Assembly (NCBI GenBank): GCA_001606155.1 | Contig: LODT01000028.1 | Span: 534,735 to 598,734 of the forward strand | Reading direction: 5' to 3' | DNA from: Tieghemostelium lacteum | Lineage: Eukaryota > Evosea > Eumycetozoa > Dictyosteliales > Raperosteliaceae | Length of the DNA: 64,000 bases | Shown: positions 9,128-22,000 of the stretch, piece by piece | Numbering within the stretch: the stretch's first letter is position 1 | Layout of the letters: every line of letters begins with the position of its first letter | Notes under the pieces: model-generated | The model's database searches: none | What the model was told of the DNA's origin: nothing | What the model saw: only the letters and a program-made list of their open reading frames with translations | Position numbers and translations under genes: made by a program

Positions 9128-10986
9128 TTAGAAATTGACAGGAGATTTAAATAAATTTTCAGTGAGGAGATTACCCTCATATTCTGATAATAGAATAGCA
9201 TTGCTATCAATTCCTTGTGTATATACAAATGATGATGTTGGTGTTTGTTGTTGTTGAGATTGTTGTGGTGGTGGTTGAAGATCAGGTACACTACTATTAC
9301 TGCTACTAATGGCTGTAATGGTAGAACTATTTGGTGACAAATCCATAGAAGACAATGTATCAGAGCTAGCAGTACTACTTGCAGATGATATGGATTGTTG
9401 ACAATTAGTATTAAACATTGTATTATTCTGTGGTTGAGTAACAATTGTATTATTACACATTGTTGTAGTTGATGTTGTTGTTGTTGGTGTTGTAGCTGTT
9501 GGTAATATATGAATAGGATTAGTACCATCACCACTTGGAACTAATATTGGTAACTGTTGTGCATGTTGATTCATATCCTGATATGGATACGAATAGACAT
9601 CATTAAATACCATAGTAAAGTTATTAGACATTACTTGTGTACCACTTGCCAATCCTTGTGGAGTCTGCGCCACTTGTTGTATATAACCCATTTGATTAAA
9701 CATTTCTGTACCTGGACAAGTCTGTTGAGGCAGAACTTGATATTGAATACTATTAGCTAATTCTTGTTGTTGTTGATTTTGTTGATTTTGTTGATTTTGT
9801 TGATTTTGTAGTTGTTGTTGATTTTGTTGATCTAATAATTTTTGTTTCTTTCTCATTTGGTCAAAACCAAAAGATACTAATTGATTTAAATCATGAATGT
9901 CACTATTTTGAGGGACTAATGGTATGTTGCTTTGTGATTTTTTGTATTTTGTTGAGGGTTTTTTTACTTTGGTTACTTTAACTTTCTTTCCAGAATAAGG
10001 TTCATATTCATGAAATGTGTGTTGTTTGGATTTTAATTTATATTGAGAGGAGGTAGGTGAAATGGAATTTTCACATTTAACATAGTAGTTGCTCGTAGGT
10101 GTAGTTGTGTTTGTAGATGGAGGTGAAATATTTAAATTATTAGGTATTGGTAGAGTTGGTATAATCGTCGAGTTTAATACTATTGTGGGTGTGCTGATAA
10201 CCGTGGGTGATGTGTTGGGTTGAAGTTTAACTGGAGGTATAGCATTGGCAGTATTTTGTGAGGTTGCTGCTGCAATGCTCTTTGATGACTTAAGAGCTCT
10301 CTTTTCATAGGCTTTAGATATCTTTGGATTTCTTCCATTCAATTCCAACTTTTGTTTCTTTGCATATGCCAAACCACATGCATTACATAGTGTAGCTGGT
10401 CCCTCTGGTCCCTTTCTCCATTCTGGGGTTGTACTTGTATTACACTGACGACATTTCAGTGAATCTTTATCAACATTTGAACTTCTTCTTTTATGTGCCT
10501 ATAAAAGTGGGGTGAGGATGATTTAGAAAAACTGAATTTAATTTAAGTTGAAAAAGTGGTAAAATGGTTTTTAAAACTTACTTTTTTAACTGGTGCATTT
10601 TCAAGAGTTGTATTGATAGTTCCATCATTGTTGACAGTTAATTTTGGAATAAGAACATCCTGGTGATAAAAGGAATTATTGGGATCTTCAAAACCTACAA
10701 TTCCTGTGCAATTACTTTGCATTGCAGTATTTGGGAGATTAGGTTTCTCTAATATTCCCATTCCAATTTCATTTCCATAGTATAATGGATTTGGAATGGG
10801 ATCTATAGTGAATAGAGATGGAAGAACATGATCCTGTTCTTTATCTTTATCTTGCCACTGATAAGATGAATTTGTGACTGAATTGTCATGTGTAGGTAAT
10901 TCTGGAATCTCTGTAGCTATTTGTTCCGTTGGTGGGAATTCAGTAGATAATTGTAAATCTTTACCTGAATGCAATTGATATTCCAT
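9128..10986 (-). CDS. GATA-type zinc-finger transcription factor
   Basis: Two exons: 10986-10582 (135 codons) and 10498-9128, with an 83-bp GTAAGT...TATAG intron in phase 0, giving about 591 residues. The finger begins exon 2: C151-x2-C154-x18-C173-x2-C176 ([15 protein letters not shown] ... [14 protein letters not shown]), followed by the basic tail typical of GATA fingers. Flanking regions are Pro/Thr/Ser-rich, with a Gln/Asn tract (9771-9829, a 9-bp repeat unit TTGTTGATT). Dictyostelid GATA factors regulate developmental and spore/stalk fate genes. I cannot tell which orthologue this is. The finger would be missed if only the second exon's internal ATG were used, since that ATG lies inside the finger's end. 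Confidence 0.88.
9771..9829 (-). repeat. 9-bp coding microsatellite (Gln/Asn tract)
   Basis: Four successive copies of a TTGTTGATT-type unit followed by degenerate copies encode the alternating QNQQNQQNQ run of the GATA factor. Such tracts expand and contract readily in dictyostelid genes. Confidence 0.8.
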
Positions 10987-11739
10987 ATTGTTTCTTTTTA
11001 GTCTTTTTTTTTTTTATAATCTATTTATATAAATATTTTTTAATTAAATAATTACAATAAGAAAGAATAAAATGTACAATATACTAACAAATATAATAAT
11101 TTATTAATTAAATTTATATAATATATTATAATTTTTTAAAAAACAAAAAAGGTTTTCTGAAATTGGATACAAAAGGGTATTTTTATTGAATTAAAAAAAA
11201 ATTACAAATGCTCTATAGTACTAGTGTTTTAAAAAAAAAAAATAAATATTGGAGTCTTTTAGAAACTATAGAAACAAATCAAAAATTATCATATGGTCTT
11301 ATATATTTCGGGAATTATATTATACTATTGAAAAAATCCAATAATATAATACATAAACAGATCAAATTTTAAAAGTGTCTTGACAATAGAAGTAGTATAA
11401 CAATAGATAATAAATTTCTTTTTTAAAATCTAGATATACATGTATAAAAATATTTTAATTACAAAACTAAAAAAAATTATTTTTCATAATTTAAAATAAT
11501 TAATGTTTTTAGTTTTTAAAATTTTTTATAAAAAAGGAAAAGTTTGATTAGTAATATTTGTAGACAAAATTTAAATTTCAATTTTATAATGATTGGACCA
11601 GGTACGAATGGGTCACTATAGTTTATTTTTCAAACTTGAAGAGAAATTTAATTAATTAATTTTTTAAAAAATATTGTTTTAATTTTTTTTTTTTTTTTTT
11701 TTTTTAATTTATAAAAGTGAACCAATTTTGAGAAGAGAG
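10987..11739. promoter_or_regulatory. Divergent promoter region between GATA factor and RMD5
   Basis: About 750 bases of A/T-rich DNA between two divergent start codons. A 20-plus base oligo-T run (11683-11705) followed by tttataaaagtg lies just before the RMD5 start, the usual dictyostelid TATA/oligo-T arrangement. I see no open frame or RNA gene. Confidence 0.45.
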
Positions 11740-13041
11740 ATGAGTAATGAAACTACATCAACTCCAATTGGAACAAAAATTGAATTTGATCAATTAGATG
11801 AGGGTATAAGTAGAATAGTTAAAAAACAAAAAACAACATTGTCTAAAACGCTCACAGACATAGACAGTGTGATATCATCATTAAAGACATGCAAAACACA
11901 ATTGAATTTAATTGATGGTAAACATTATATATTCTATTACCATTGTGATTTAAGGTTTGAATTATTAACATTATTAAAATAAATTGATTGTATACTATTA
12001 GATAGCATGGAAATTGATAGTTTAATATCAAAGTCTATAGGTAAACTTCATACAACAACCTCAGAAAATAAAATGCTAACCAAAGTTGCAAACGAACATA
12101 AAGAACTACATGCACCAATAAGTAAATTTGGTAAAGTTATTGATAAGAATTTCAGAAACGACATTGAATCCTCTACCAAAGATGATATAGAATTTGATAA
12201 AGAGATTCTAAATGAAATTATATTGCAACATCTTTACAGAATAGGACGATTTGATGTTGCTGACTTGCTTCAGAAGGAAGCTGATATCAGTAATATACGT
12301 GTAGGCGATGATCTTAAAGAGAAGTTGATTTCAAATCAAAAGATATTGACGATACTAGAATCACACGGATCATTGAAGGAAGCAATTCAGTGGTGTCGAG
12401 ACAAGAGAGATTCTCTTAAAAAGATTAATAGTTATTTAGAATTCAATTTACATAGACTACAGTTTATTTTGTTGTTGGTTGAAGGTCAATCTATGGAAGC
12501 TTTGACGTATGCACGTGTAAATCTATCAGAGTTCTCTGAAAGTCATTTAAAAGAGATTCAAAGTCTCATGGGATCTTTTGCCTATGTAAATAGACTCTCA
12601 CTGTCACCTTACGCCTACATGTTCACTCAAAAGGCTATAGATGACCAATGGCAAGAGATTAAAATACAATTTGGAAAGAATGCAAGTACCATAATGGGAC
12701 TAGCCCAGGAATCACCTCTCTCTGTTACTCTAACTGTTGGAATGAAGGCTCTTCCTACCTTTTTAAAACTATCGACATTTTCAGTACTCAAAGACATTAA
12801 TGGTGAGAATCTAACTTTTGAAATTAAAGTCGCCGAGGAATATAACTTCCATTCTATATTTGCATGTCCAGTCTCTAGAGAACAATCCACCAAATCCAAT
12901 CCACCTGTGATGCTTCAGTGCGGTCATTTACTCTGTAAAAACTCTACAACAAGACTAATTAAAGGTTCATCAACTAAATTCAAATGTCCCTATTGTCCAG
13001 TTGAACAAAGCCTATCCAATGTAAAACAAATTTATTTCTAA
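11740..13041 (+). CDS. rmd5: RMD5/RMND5-type subunit of the GID/CTLH E3 ubiquitin ligase
   Basis: Two exons: 11740-11917 and 12002-13041, joined across an 84-bp GTAAAC...TTAG intron, giving 405 residues. I start at the ATG at 11740; the frame upstream opens with TTG. The order is an N-terminal helical region, a LisH motif (ILNEIILQHLYRIGRFDVADLL), and a CTLH region (VGDDLKEKLISNQKILTILESHGSLKEAIQWC...). The CRA-like helices follow, then a C-terminal degenerate RING (FACPVSREQ... PVMLQCGHLLCKNS... FKCPYCPVEQS). That order and length match Rmd5/RMND5, which pairs with Maea/Fyv10 as the catalytic RING dimer of the GID/CTLH complex. The first RING pair is incomplete (C-P-V-S-R), as in yeast and animal homologues. 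Confidence 0.9.
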
Positions 13042-13620
13042 AACCGCATAAACAACCCTGTAAATAATTTACTAAACTTGAATACCATCTAAAAATATAT
13101 TTTTAATTGGTTATTGTAATTGTAATTCAATTAATATTATTCAAGGTAACTGTCTTAAAAAATTGAGTGGTAAATTGAAGTTTCCCAGTGTGTCGAAATT
13201 TCGTTGCCAAATTTAAACTGCAACAAATATATTGGGAAAATAGATTTTTATAAAAAGATTTTTTTTTTTTTTTTTTTAAGAGTTTGTTTTTTTTCAATTT
13301 CTTCTTTTAATTGTATAACATTATCGTTTAATTTAGTTTTTAGTTTAGTTTAAAGAAATTGTTTGATTTACATATCAAGAATTTTCATAAAAAGATTTTA
13401 TCAGAGATACAGATAATTAAAAAATTTTGATTTTTTTTGTTTTTTTGTGTTTGTGTGTTTGACATTTGATTATTAAAGTAGACAAACATCTTTAAAATAT
13501 TTATTTATAATATTTAATCATTATTGTTATTTTAAACTCTTTATTTAATACCATCAAGGAAAAAAACTAAAATTTTTGAGATTTGACTCAAAATATAAAT
13601 AATATAGACAGATATAAACA
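13042..13620. other. Intergenic spacer
   Basis: A/T-rich DNA between RMD5 and ethanolamine kinase, both on the plus strand. It contains an oligo-T run at about 13258-13277 and further T-rich blocks, consistent with the promoter of the downstream gene. I see no coding sequence or RNA gene. Confidence 0.4.
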
Positions 13621-14869
13621 ATGAATAAATCACCCTATGAAGTTTTTCACTATACTGTTGAAAAAGATAATATAGATAGAGGTCTATGTGATATTGCTAG
13701 ACATTTTGTACCTGAATATAGAAACTCTACAGATAAAGATTTAACAATAACTCGATTAAACGGCGGAATCACAAACATTTGTAGGTATATAGACACACTT
13801 TTTTTTTACCTGACTCCTCTTTTAGATTTTTCACCAACTTTCAAAAAAAAATATCTTTTTTTAAATAATTATTATATCCTTTTATAATATAACGAGTTCA
13901 AAGAAATGGAGTTTAGGGTTTAAAGTAATATAATAAAGAATACTAATTGTAAATGTGTGCTGTGTTTATATAGTATATTTAGTAGAGGATAAATCAATCG
14001 AAAATAAACCAAAAGATATACCCGTAGTTATAAGATTATACGGATATAAATCCGAAGAGATTATAGATAGAAAGAATGAATTGGTTGTACAAACAGAGGC
14101 AGATATGAATGGATTAGGTGCTAAATTTTATGGACTTTTTGATAATGGTTGTATTTATGGATTTATTCCAGGTAATCCACTGGAGCACGAAGACTTATCA
14201 AATAGTAAGATTCAAGGATTAGTTGCTAAGGAGATTGCCGAATGGCACTCTATTGAGATGCCAACTAGAAAGAACCCATCTCTATGGAATACCATAAAGA
14301 AATGGGCTGCATTGGCACCACTCGACCAATACCCAGAGGAAAAGAAGAATCAATATTATCAGACACTAAATGTGCGTCAGATGATTGAGGAATCTAAACA
14401 ATTGGAAAAGACATTGGCAACTCTAAACTCACCTATTGTATTTTGTCACAATGATTTGTTGTCTAGAAATATCATTGTCAATGCCGAACAAGATCATGCA
14501 TCTTTTATCGATTTTGAATATGCCAACTACAATTTCCGTGGATTTGAATTGGCAAATCATTTCAATGAATATGCAGGTTTTGGACCTGACTATAAATTAT
14601 ATCCTTCCAGAGAACAACAAGAACATTTTATTAGCGAATATCTAAAAGTAACTCAAAAACTCAAAGCCTCTGAAGAACCATCTAAAGAGGACATTCACAA
14701 ACTCTATGTTGAATGTAACCAATTCTCTCTTGCCTCCCATTTGTTTTGGGGATTTTGGTCGATTGTTCAAGCTATGAACTCTGAAATTGATTTTGACTAT
14801 TTAGAATATGGTAAAGCTCGTTTCGATAGATATTGGGAAACCAAAGAAAAGTTTTTGAATATTCAATAA
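13621..14869 (+). CDS. Ethanolamine kinase
   Basis: Two exons: 13621-13780 and 13974-14869, giving 351 residues. The junction restores the family motif GGITN(x)LYLV, which fixes the donor at GTAGGT (13781) and the acceptor at TATAG. The catalytic loop is present as HNDLLSRN and the metal-binding part as FIDFEYANYNFRGFELANHFNE; together they are the choline/ethanolamine kinase Brenner-type motif. The enzyme phosphorylates ethanolamine in the cytosol, the first step of the CDP-ethanolamine route to phosphatidylethanolamine. The overall length and the SEHL/LASHLFWGFWSIVQA tail fit ethanolamine rather than choline kinases, but substrate preference is inferred. The 193-bp intron is long for this window. 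Confidence 0.9.
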
Positions 14870-15233
14870 ATTATTATCTTTATTATCTTTTAAACTAAAC
14901 AACCTCCTATATCCAAAGAATATAAAAGACTATAAAAGACTTTTTTAAAATTAGAAATATATTCTATAACTTAGATATCATATTATATTTGTCGTTCGTT
15001 TATTCCACATAACTTCACAAAATATTAATTTTTTAACGTTTTGGTTGTAAAATTAAAAAAAAATTTTTTTTATTTTTATTCATTTTTTTCTCTAATCAAC
15101 ACACAAGTTTTTATTTGTAAGTAAAGTTTTATAAAACAAAGAAAAAAAGTTTTATATATATATTGGTTTCTAATAGAAATATAACATATAGCTTTTTCTA
15201 TATCAAACACAACTTTTTTATTTTATAATTCGT
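14870..15233. other. Intergenic spacer
   Basis: A/T-rich DNA between ethanolamine kinase and eIF1. It contains several T runs and a tatatatat stretch about 70 bases before the eIF1 ATG. It probably serves as the eIF1 promoter. No open frame of note. Confidence 0.35.
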
Positions 15234-15640
15234 ATGACCTCCATTCAAAATCTTGAATCAGTTGGTAAGTTATTTTTTTTTTTATAGTAAAGAGAGAGAG
15301 AATAAATAATTAATACAGTAAATACGATTTATTAGATCCATTTGCTGAAGAATCTAGTATCGGCGGTGATACCAGTACTATAAATTATATTCACATACGT
15401 ATTTTCCAAAGAAGTGGTCGTAAAGCCGTAACTACAATTGAAAGTCTTCCAAAGAATTGCAATTTCAAGAAAATCTTATCACATTTCAAAAAAACATTTA
15501 GCTGTAATGGAAGTTTAGTTGAAGACGAATTAATCGGTACTGTTATTCAACTACAAGGTGATCATAGAAAAGAAGTACATGCTTTCTTAGTTTCTGAAAA
15601 AATTGTAGCCAAAAATCTTATCAAAATTCATGGTTTTTAA
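15234..15640 (+). CDS. eif1: Translation initiation factor eIF1 (SUI1)
   Basis: Two exons: a 31-nt first exon (15234-15264, MTSIQNLESV) and 15336-15640, separated by a 71-bp intron GTAAGT...TTAG, giving 111 residues. The second exon carries the SUI1 domain: IHIRIFQRSGRKAVTTIESLP, FKKILSHFKKTFSCNGSLVED and VIQLQGDHRKEVHAFLV, ending IKIHGF. eIF1 sits on the 40S subunit near the P site and enforces start-codon choice with eIF1A and eIF2. Length and basic hairpin-loop residues are as in other eukaryotes. A short first exon ending just after an N-terminal peptide is a common design for dictyostelid ribosomal and translation genes. The gene is easy to overlook because each exon is short. Confidence 0.95.
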
Positions 15641-16065
15641 ACAAAATTATTACATTTTGTTTATCTTTTAAATAATAATAGCACAGTATTCAAATAACTA
15701 TTATTTCCCCATCAGACATAACCTCAACAACCTCATTATTACAATAATAATCTCAAAAAAAAACCTTGAAATTACCCACCCTCTCCAATTTTGTTTTTGT
15801 ATAAAATCAACTCACATTAATATCTATTAATATTTTCAATATGCCTATTTTTATTCCTTCAAGCAATGATAATTCAATAAACAATTCATTTATTATCAAA
15901 AGTAAAGCATCCCTCATGAGTATGAAATTTTTTTTAAAGTTTTTTTTTTTTTTTTTTTTTTTAAGTTTTTTTTCAGTTCATTCACTTAGTTCAATATCCC
16001 TTCTCAACAGTAGACTATAGACGATAAGGGATTGAAAATAAACAAAAGAACAGAATTTTGTAACT
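15641..16065. other. Intergenic spacer
   Basis: A/T-rich DNA between eIF1 and BRE1 with a T run at about 15940-15962. A short ATG-led open stretch near 15841 runs into the T run and is most likely chance. Confidence 0.4.
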
Positions 16066-18884
16066 ATGGAAACTGGAAGTGAAGATAGAAAACGAAAAGA
16101 AGTACCAGGTGGCAATGACAATGATGGCAAAGGTTCTTCCAATAAGAGAGTTCTATCATCTTCTGAGGCATCAGTACAACTAAACAACACACTCGAACCT
16201 AAGGATCAAAATCTTTTGCTCTTTCAAAACAGGGCAATGAAAGTTCGTGTTGAAGAACAAAAATTAGAACTCAATGATAGAGACCGAAAGATTGGTGATT
16301 TGAATTCAAAGATTCACAATTATGACGAAACTGTTAGCTATCTATGTAGAACTTGGGATCAGGTATGTATTTTCAAAATGTGGAGACACTCTATCATGTG
16401 CATTAACAATGAGATTTTTTTTTTCACCCCCACCAATTCCAGTTAAATGATGGATTAAATTTATTATTACTTAGAGTAAATTTTGAAAATGAAATGGAGG
16501 AATTATTACCAAAAAATTTGAATTTAAAGGAGTCCTATCAATTTCTTAGCAATTATATATCGGAACCACAAAGTTTGGAAGAGGGATCAAGTAGTATTGA
16601 TCAAATACTTCAACAAAGAGTTCAAAAGACTCAATTAGTATTCACAAAGATATCAGGTGCTCTAGAGAAAGAGCGTAATTTGTCAAATGTAATTTTTAGA
16701 CTGTTGAAGTCACAACAATTGCAAGGTAACGATTGTGAGAAATTGCTAAAGGACGAAAATGATAAACTATCCAAACAAAACCAAATGTTTCAGTTGGTAT
16801 ATGACCGTTTACACGTTCAATACAAAACCTTGTCTGATCAGAGCCAGAGATTTTTGGACCAGATTGGAACCTATCAGTCAGAGATCAAACAATTAAAGAG
16901 TGAATTGGAGAGATCCAATGACGAATTGGTTCTAGAGAGAAGAAGAGTCATTAAATTACAAGATGAGTCTTTAAGACTAAATGTTAAAATACCCTCTCCT
17001 GTTATCAATCCAAATCAATTAAACTCCAATCAACAATTGCAGGGGAGTACAAATAGTTTAAACAGTTCGATGGGTGGTATGACACCCCAAGGTACACCAA
17101 AGACACAACCTGAACAATTGGTAGGTGGTCCAATGCCAATGTCAATCAGTAGAGTAGATGAAGACCAACTACAGGAATTGAGTAAACTGGCTGAACTTCG
17201 TTTGGCAGAGGCCAGAAAATTAAGAGAGGAGAAGGCTAATCTCTTTAAGGAGTTACAGCAGTTGCAGATTGAAATTAAAGTGATTCCTGAAGATAGAATA
17301 CTGCAATCGATGCAATACCAAGTCTTGAGACAGAGAATGCAAATTATAACAGAGGAATTGGATATCCACAGACAACAATGCCAAAAGTTACAGAATGAGC
17401 TGACACAAGCCACCATTTCCCGAAGAATTGATAGAGAACAGATTGAGTCATTTGAAAATACCAGAAGACAAAATCTCGAGAGAAGATTATCTCAATTAGA
17501 AGTTGAGATTATAGAGCTAAAATCTGAAAAAGAAAAATTGATTGAGATGATTGAACAACGAAATCCAAATATTCCATCTCAAGAATATATACAGGAATCA
17601 AGAATTCTATTGGATGCCAAAGATAAAGATATACAAAAACTCACAAAAGAATTGGAAAAACTGAAACAACTCAAATCATCATCAGATGATAAAATGTCAG
17701 TTGATCAACCAAATGGTAATAATAGTAATAGTAACAATAAGAATATAATAGAAGTAAAAAGTTTAATAACCAAATTAATAGAATTAACCAGTGTAAATCA
17801 AGATTTACTCAATAATGAAAAGAAATTACAACAACAAGAACATAATTTATTTTTGACTTTAGATAATGTGATCAAGAATTCTTCAGAAAACACTACAGAG
17901 TTGGGTGAATTACAAACCAATGACAAGAAACTCTCTGGCGAATTGGAAATTTTGAAAAAACAATTCTCTGAGATTGAACAATTAAAGAATAAGCAACAAC
18001 TAGAGATTCAACAACTAAATTCAACTTTTAAAGAAAAAATTAAAGATTTAGAAAATAGTAATATGAGTTATAGTAATAATAGTAATAATAATAATAATAG
18101 TGGTGGAGATGACCAAAAACAAGAATTAGAAGCTTTGATTATGGAAATTGATTCAATGGGTAAAGAATATGAACAAATGCAAGAACAAAATACCAGATTG
18201 GTAAAACAACTCTCAGAGAGAGAGGATACCTATGCTCAACTGATGGCTGAAAATATAAAATCACAACAATCCATTCGTAATGCCAAAGAAGCACAACAAT
18301 CAATGGAGGAAAAAGTAATTAGAACTGAGGAAAAAATGAAATCTCAGAACGAAATCATGTTAAAGTTGGATGAAAAAGCAAAATTGGTTCAAAATCAACT
18401 GTCTAAAATTACAGAAGATCTGCACCTGTGTACTTTTGAATTGGAAAAGAACAAAAGACTAGTACGAGAGTTTAATGCCCAAGCTATAGAGCTGAGAACC
18501 CAACTGGATCACACTAGTTCCCTGAATATAGAGTTAAAAAAGAAAGCTGACGATAGTATTTTTGCATTAGAGAGAGAGATTGACAAGGCTAAGAGATTGG
18601 ATGAAGAAAAGCAGTCACTGAAAAAGAAATTGGAAAAAGCAAATATCCCCTCTAATTCTTCCACTGGTAGCTCAAGCATCTCTCCAGAGGATGAAATTAA
18701 AATTATAAACCAAAGATTAAGATGTACCATTTGCAATGACAGACAGAAAAATACGGTCATTGCAAAATGTTTCCATGTTTTTTGTAAAGAATGTATTTAT
18801 TCTAATATTGATACTAGAAAGAGAAGATGTCCAGGTTGCAAAAGACCATTTTCAGAGAATGATGTGCACCAAATTTATTTATAA
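16066..18884 (+). CDS. bre1: E3 ubiquitin-protein ligase BRE1
   Basis: Two exons: 16066-16362 and 16443-18884 (80-bp intron, phase 0), giving 912 residues. The N-terminus is basic and nuclear-localisation-like (EDRKRKE, SSNKR). The conserved early segment LLFQNRAMKVRVEEQKLEL and VSYLCRTWDQ spans the intron and is the BRE1 signature. Most of the protein is coiled coil with Asn-rich breaks near residues 560 and 675. The C-terminus is a RING: RCTICNDRQKNTVIAKCFHVFCKECI ... RRCPGCKRPFSENDVHQIYL. BRE1 dimers, with the E2 Rad6, place mono-ubiquitin on histone H2B during transcription. The RING keeps all zinc ligands and the family's extreme C-terminal IYL. Confidence 0.95.
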
Positions 18885-19014
18885 TCCTTTCCAAAAACCA
18901 ATAAAATCTCACTTGTTGAAATACTATCTCAAACACAACAATTTAAAATAAATCTCTTTTATTATCATAGAAATATAATTTAATGATAAGGGTATAAATT
19001 TATTTGAAATTGTG

Positions 19015-22000
19015 TTAACACCAAGAAACCCATCCTTCATAGGAATTTGCAAGATTTTCAAGTTTCATTGATTCTTTGATTATCAGATCAACTTGATCTG
19101 AAACCTGTAGTTTTTGGTCAGTACCTTCTAATTTTAATTTTACTTGATTTACAACATTAATACCTTGAATACTTTCAAAATTTTCATTGTCTTTTTTAAC
19201 AACAGTTTGTTGTGCTTCTTGCACAATAGGCGTGGATGGTAATGATTTTGAGGTTGATTCCTGTTCTAAATCTTCTTCATCTTCATCATCATCATCAACA
19301 TTTTCATCTTCTTGAGATTGGCTAGAATCGCTATTACTTTCTTTCTTTTCTTGGTCCTTAGAAGGAGTTGATATTGATTTCTTTTTGTTGGAGGAAGTGG
19401 ATGGGGTTTGTTGTTGATCACTATCATTTTCCATTTGCTCATTAACACCAGCACCTTGGTTATCTTTAGATTTATTGGAAATATGTTTCCAATCAAATAA
19501 TGGGTCATAGATAAATATTTCTAGTAGATTGATAATGGTCTGAGAATTCTTTCTGAGGAGATCCATTACTGCAATTGAAGTCTCTCTAAATGTTCCTTTT
19601 ACACCAGTAAGGCCAAGGGCATATTCCAGTATTTGAGTCATTCTAAATGGTACTTTTTCAGGTACTCTTAATTCTAGACCCTTATCAAAACAAATATTAT
19701 AATCAATGTGAACAATTTCACCAGTCTTGAGGTCTAATAAGATGTTATCTAAATGTCTATCACCAAGACCAATAATATATCCAATCATTGACATTAATGC
19801 CAGAGATTTACTGTAGGATTGTGTCTTTAAAAAGAATTCAGAGTTAGAGGAGCAACTAAACCACAAGTCTCTTGACAATAACCATTTTGGAGTTTCATTT
19901 AGTAGCTCCATATATACTTGAGTGAATATATCTTTGGGTAATTCGTTTCTGGGAAGTTTGAGTAGACCTCTTTCCTCAAGGATTGGGTTCAATTTAGAGA
20001 AGTAGATATCAACTGGTCTAACAGATATACGAGATGGGTGACTAATTTGTTGTTGTTGACCATTAGAAGAAGAGGTCTTGAAAAACATTTCATTTCTATA
20101 CCAGTTTTTATAAAATGAAAAGAGTGGAACTGAACCTTCAACCCATTGGATTAGCCCTGAACTTTGAGATATTGGAATGACTGCATAGTTTCTAGTTCTT
20201 AGAGTTTTTAGTTTATCAGATTTACTTGATACCAATAGTTTATCAATAGTTGTCATTAATTGCATTATTCTTTCGTCTAAATGCAAATCTTCTCTACCTT
20301 TTAACAAATAGGGGTATAGATGACCATCCGAACCAACAAATGTAATTTTTTTTGGTTTAGTTTTGGTAGGTAGTAAATAGACTGATGGCTGAATAGAATG
20401 TATAGTAACAACTGGTTGTCCTGTCTGACTGTTCCCATTTATACTAGCAGGCATTTGCAGTTGATGTGGACGGAAATTAGCCAAATCAGGGTTAATACTA
20501 GATAAACTTAGAACTGAATATCTATTATGGGCAAATGCGTTAATTAGTACCTGTAGAGGTTCAAATGGAGTGGTGGGTTTAGACTGCTTATCAATGACTC
20601 TCACTGATTTGTTAATGAGTTCAAAATAGAGTTTTAGGAAATGTTTTTCATGTGGCGTACTGGCTTGGTTGAGAAAAGTGGAACTTGAAAGTTTCTTTAG
20701 TTTATCCAGTATTGGTTGGAACAATTGGGTATTGGTCTGACGTAAAGTTGTATTAATCTTTTTACCTTTGGCTTGCTTTAATTGGTTATACTGGTCTTGC
20801 CATTGCTTAGAATTTTGGAATATCCAACCTTGAATTTGTTCCATTAGATACTGCCAACTGTCATCCCATAGTATAGTTATTCTATCCAATTCTCTTATAA
20901 GAGTCTCAGTCTCCTCCAATAGAGATTCACTGTGCTGTAGTAACAGTCTTTTTATGGATTGCAAAGTGGGGTTACTAGGATTGGAATTTAGTGCCACCAA
21001 AGACTGATATACTACTTTTTGAGGATTCTCCAGTGATATTCTCTTGATGAGTTCTAGTATTTGAGATTGAACATATTTATCCTTTAATGTCAATCTGGCA
21101 AATAGTTGTGGAATGATATTTATAAATGGTCTACAGGAGATTGTTGGAATATACTTATCAAATATCTCTTGGAGATCAGTTGAATGGTTAAAAAGCAAGT
21201 TGAGTATCTGCAATGTTGCATGGGTATTAACCGATTCATTAGCTAAATTATCACTCTGTAGAAATTGGAAATAGCATATCAATGACACTTTTAGAGATTC
21301 CAAATTGGTAGAACCTTGATTAAACATGTGGTTTGCATACTGAATATAAACTTTAGAATCAATAGCACCACTGGATCCAGTTGAATTACTAATTGCAGAG
21401 GTACATTTTTCAAAGTAGTAAATGGGGTCTACATGCTCAGGTGGTATTGATGAATCAGTTATTTTGTTTTCTTGGAGATACTTTATCAGTAATAAATTGG
21501 CTTTAATCTTGACATTTGGTGTCAGATATTCAGGGAATGCATGCACATATCTAATAAGATCCACAGTAATATCCATTTTCTTTTTAGGGTCACTAATGAA
21601 CTGCTGATACTTTAGTTTTGATTTTTCCAAAAAGTGTAGTGGTGAATGTGATTCTAATATACTATTCAGCAATCTATCAGATAATTTATAGTTTTCTGAT
21701 TTTCTAGAGAGTTTAATAATTTGCTCAGTTAATGGGATATTCATAAATAGCAAATCTGATCTATTTTGCCATGACGATATATGATTTCTTATACGTCTTA
21801 GTCTCTCTAGAAAACCAAGTTGGTAAAGAGAATCAGAGTCACCTCTGAATGGCATTCTCTGGTCACATAAAGTCGTAGGAATTCCATTCTCCAATTCGTC
21901 TAAGATCTTCAATTGAGATAGTAGTGGAAAGAATTGCACACTAGACTCCAAACCCAGTAGATTGAATGTATCAATTAGATTATTTCTAATGATTTTATCA

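Noticed and set aside
8911-9534. Leu/Gln/His-rich minus-strand frame overlapping SNAPC3 and the GATA factor
   Set aside because: It is the other-frame shadow of the GATA factor's Gln/Asn codons and antisense of SNAPC3; it lacks a promoter and conservation.
11728-11739. Start of RMD5 at 11728
   Set aside because: The codon there is TTG; the first ATG in frame is at 11740.
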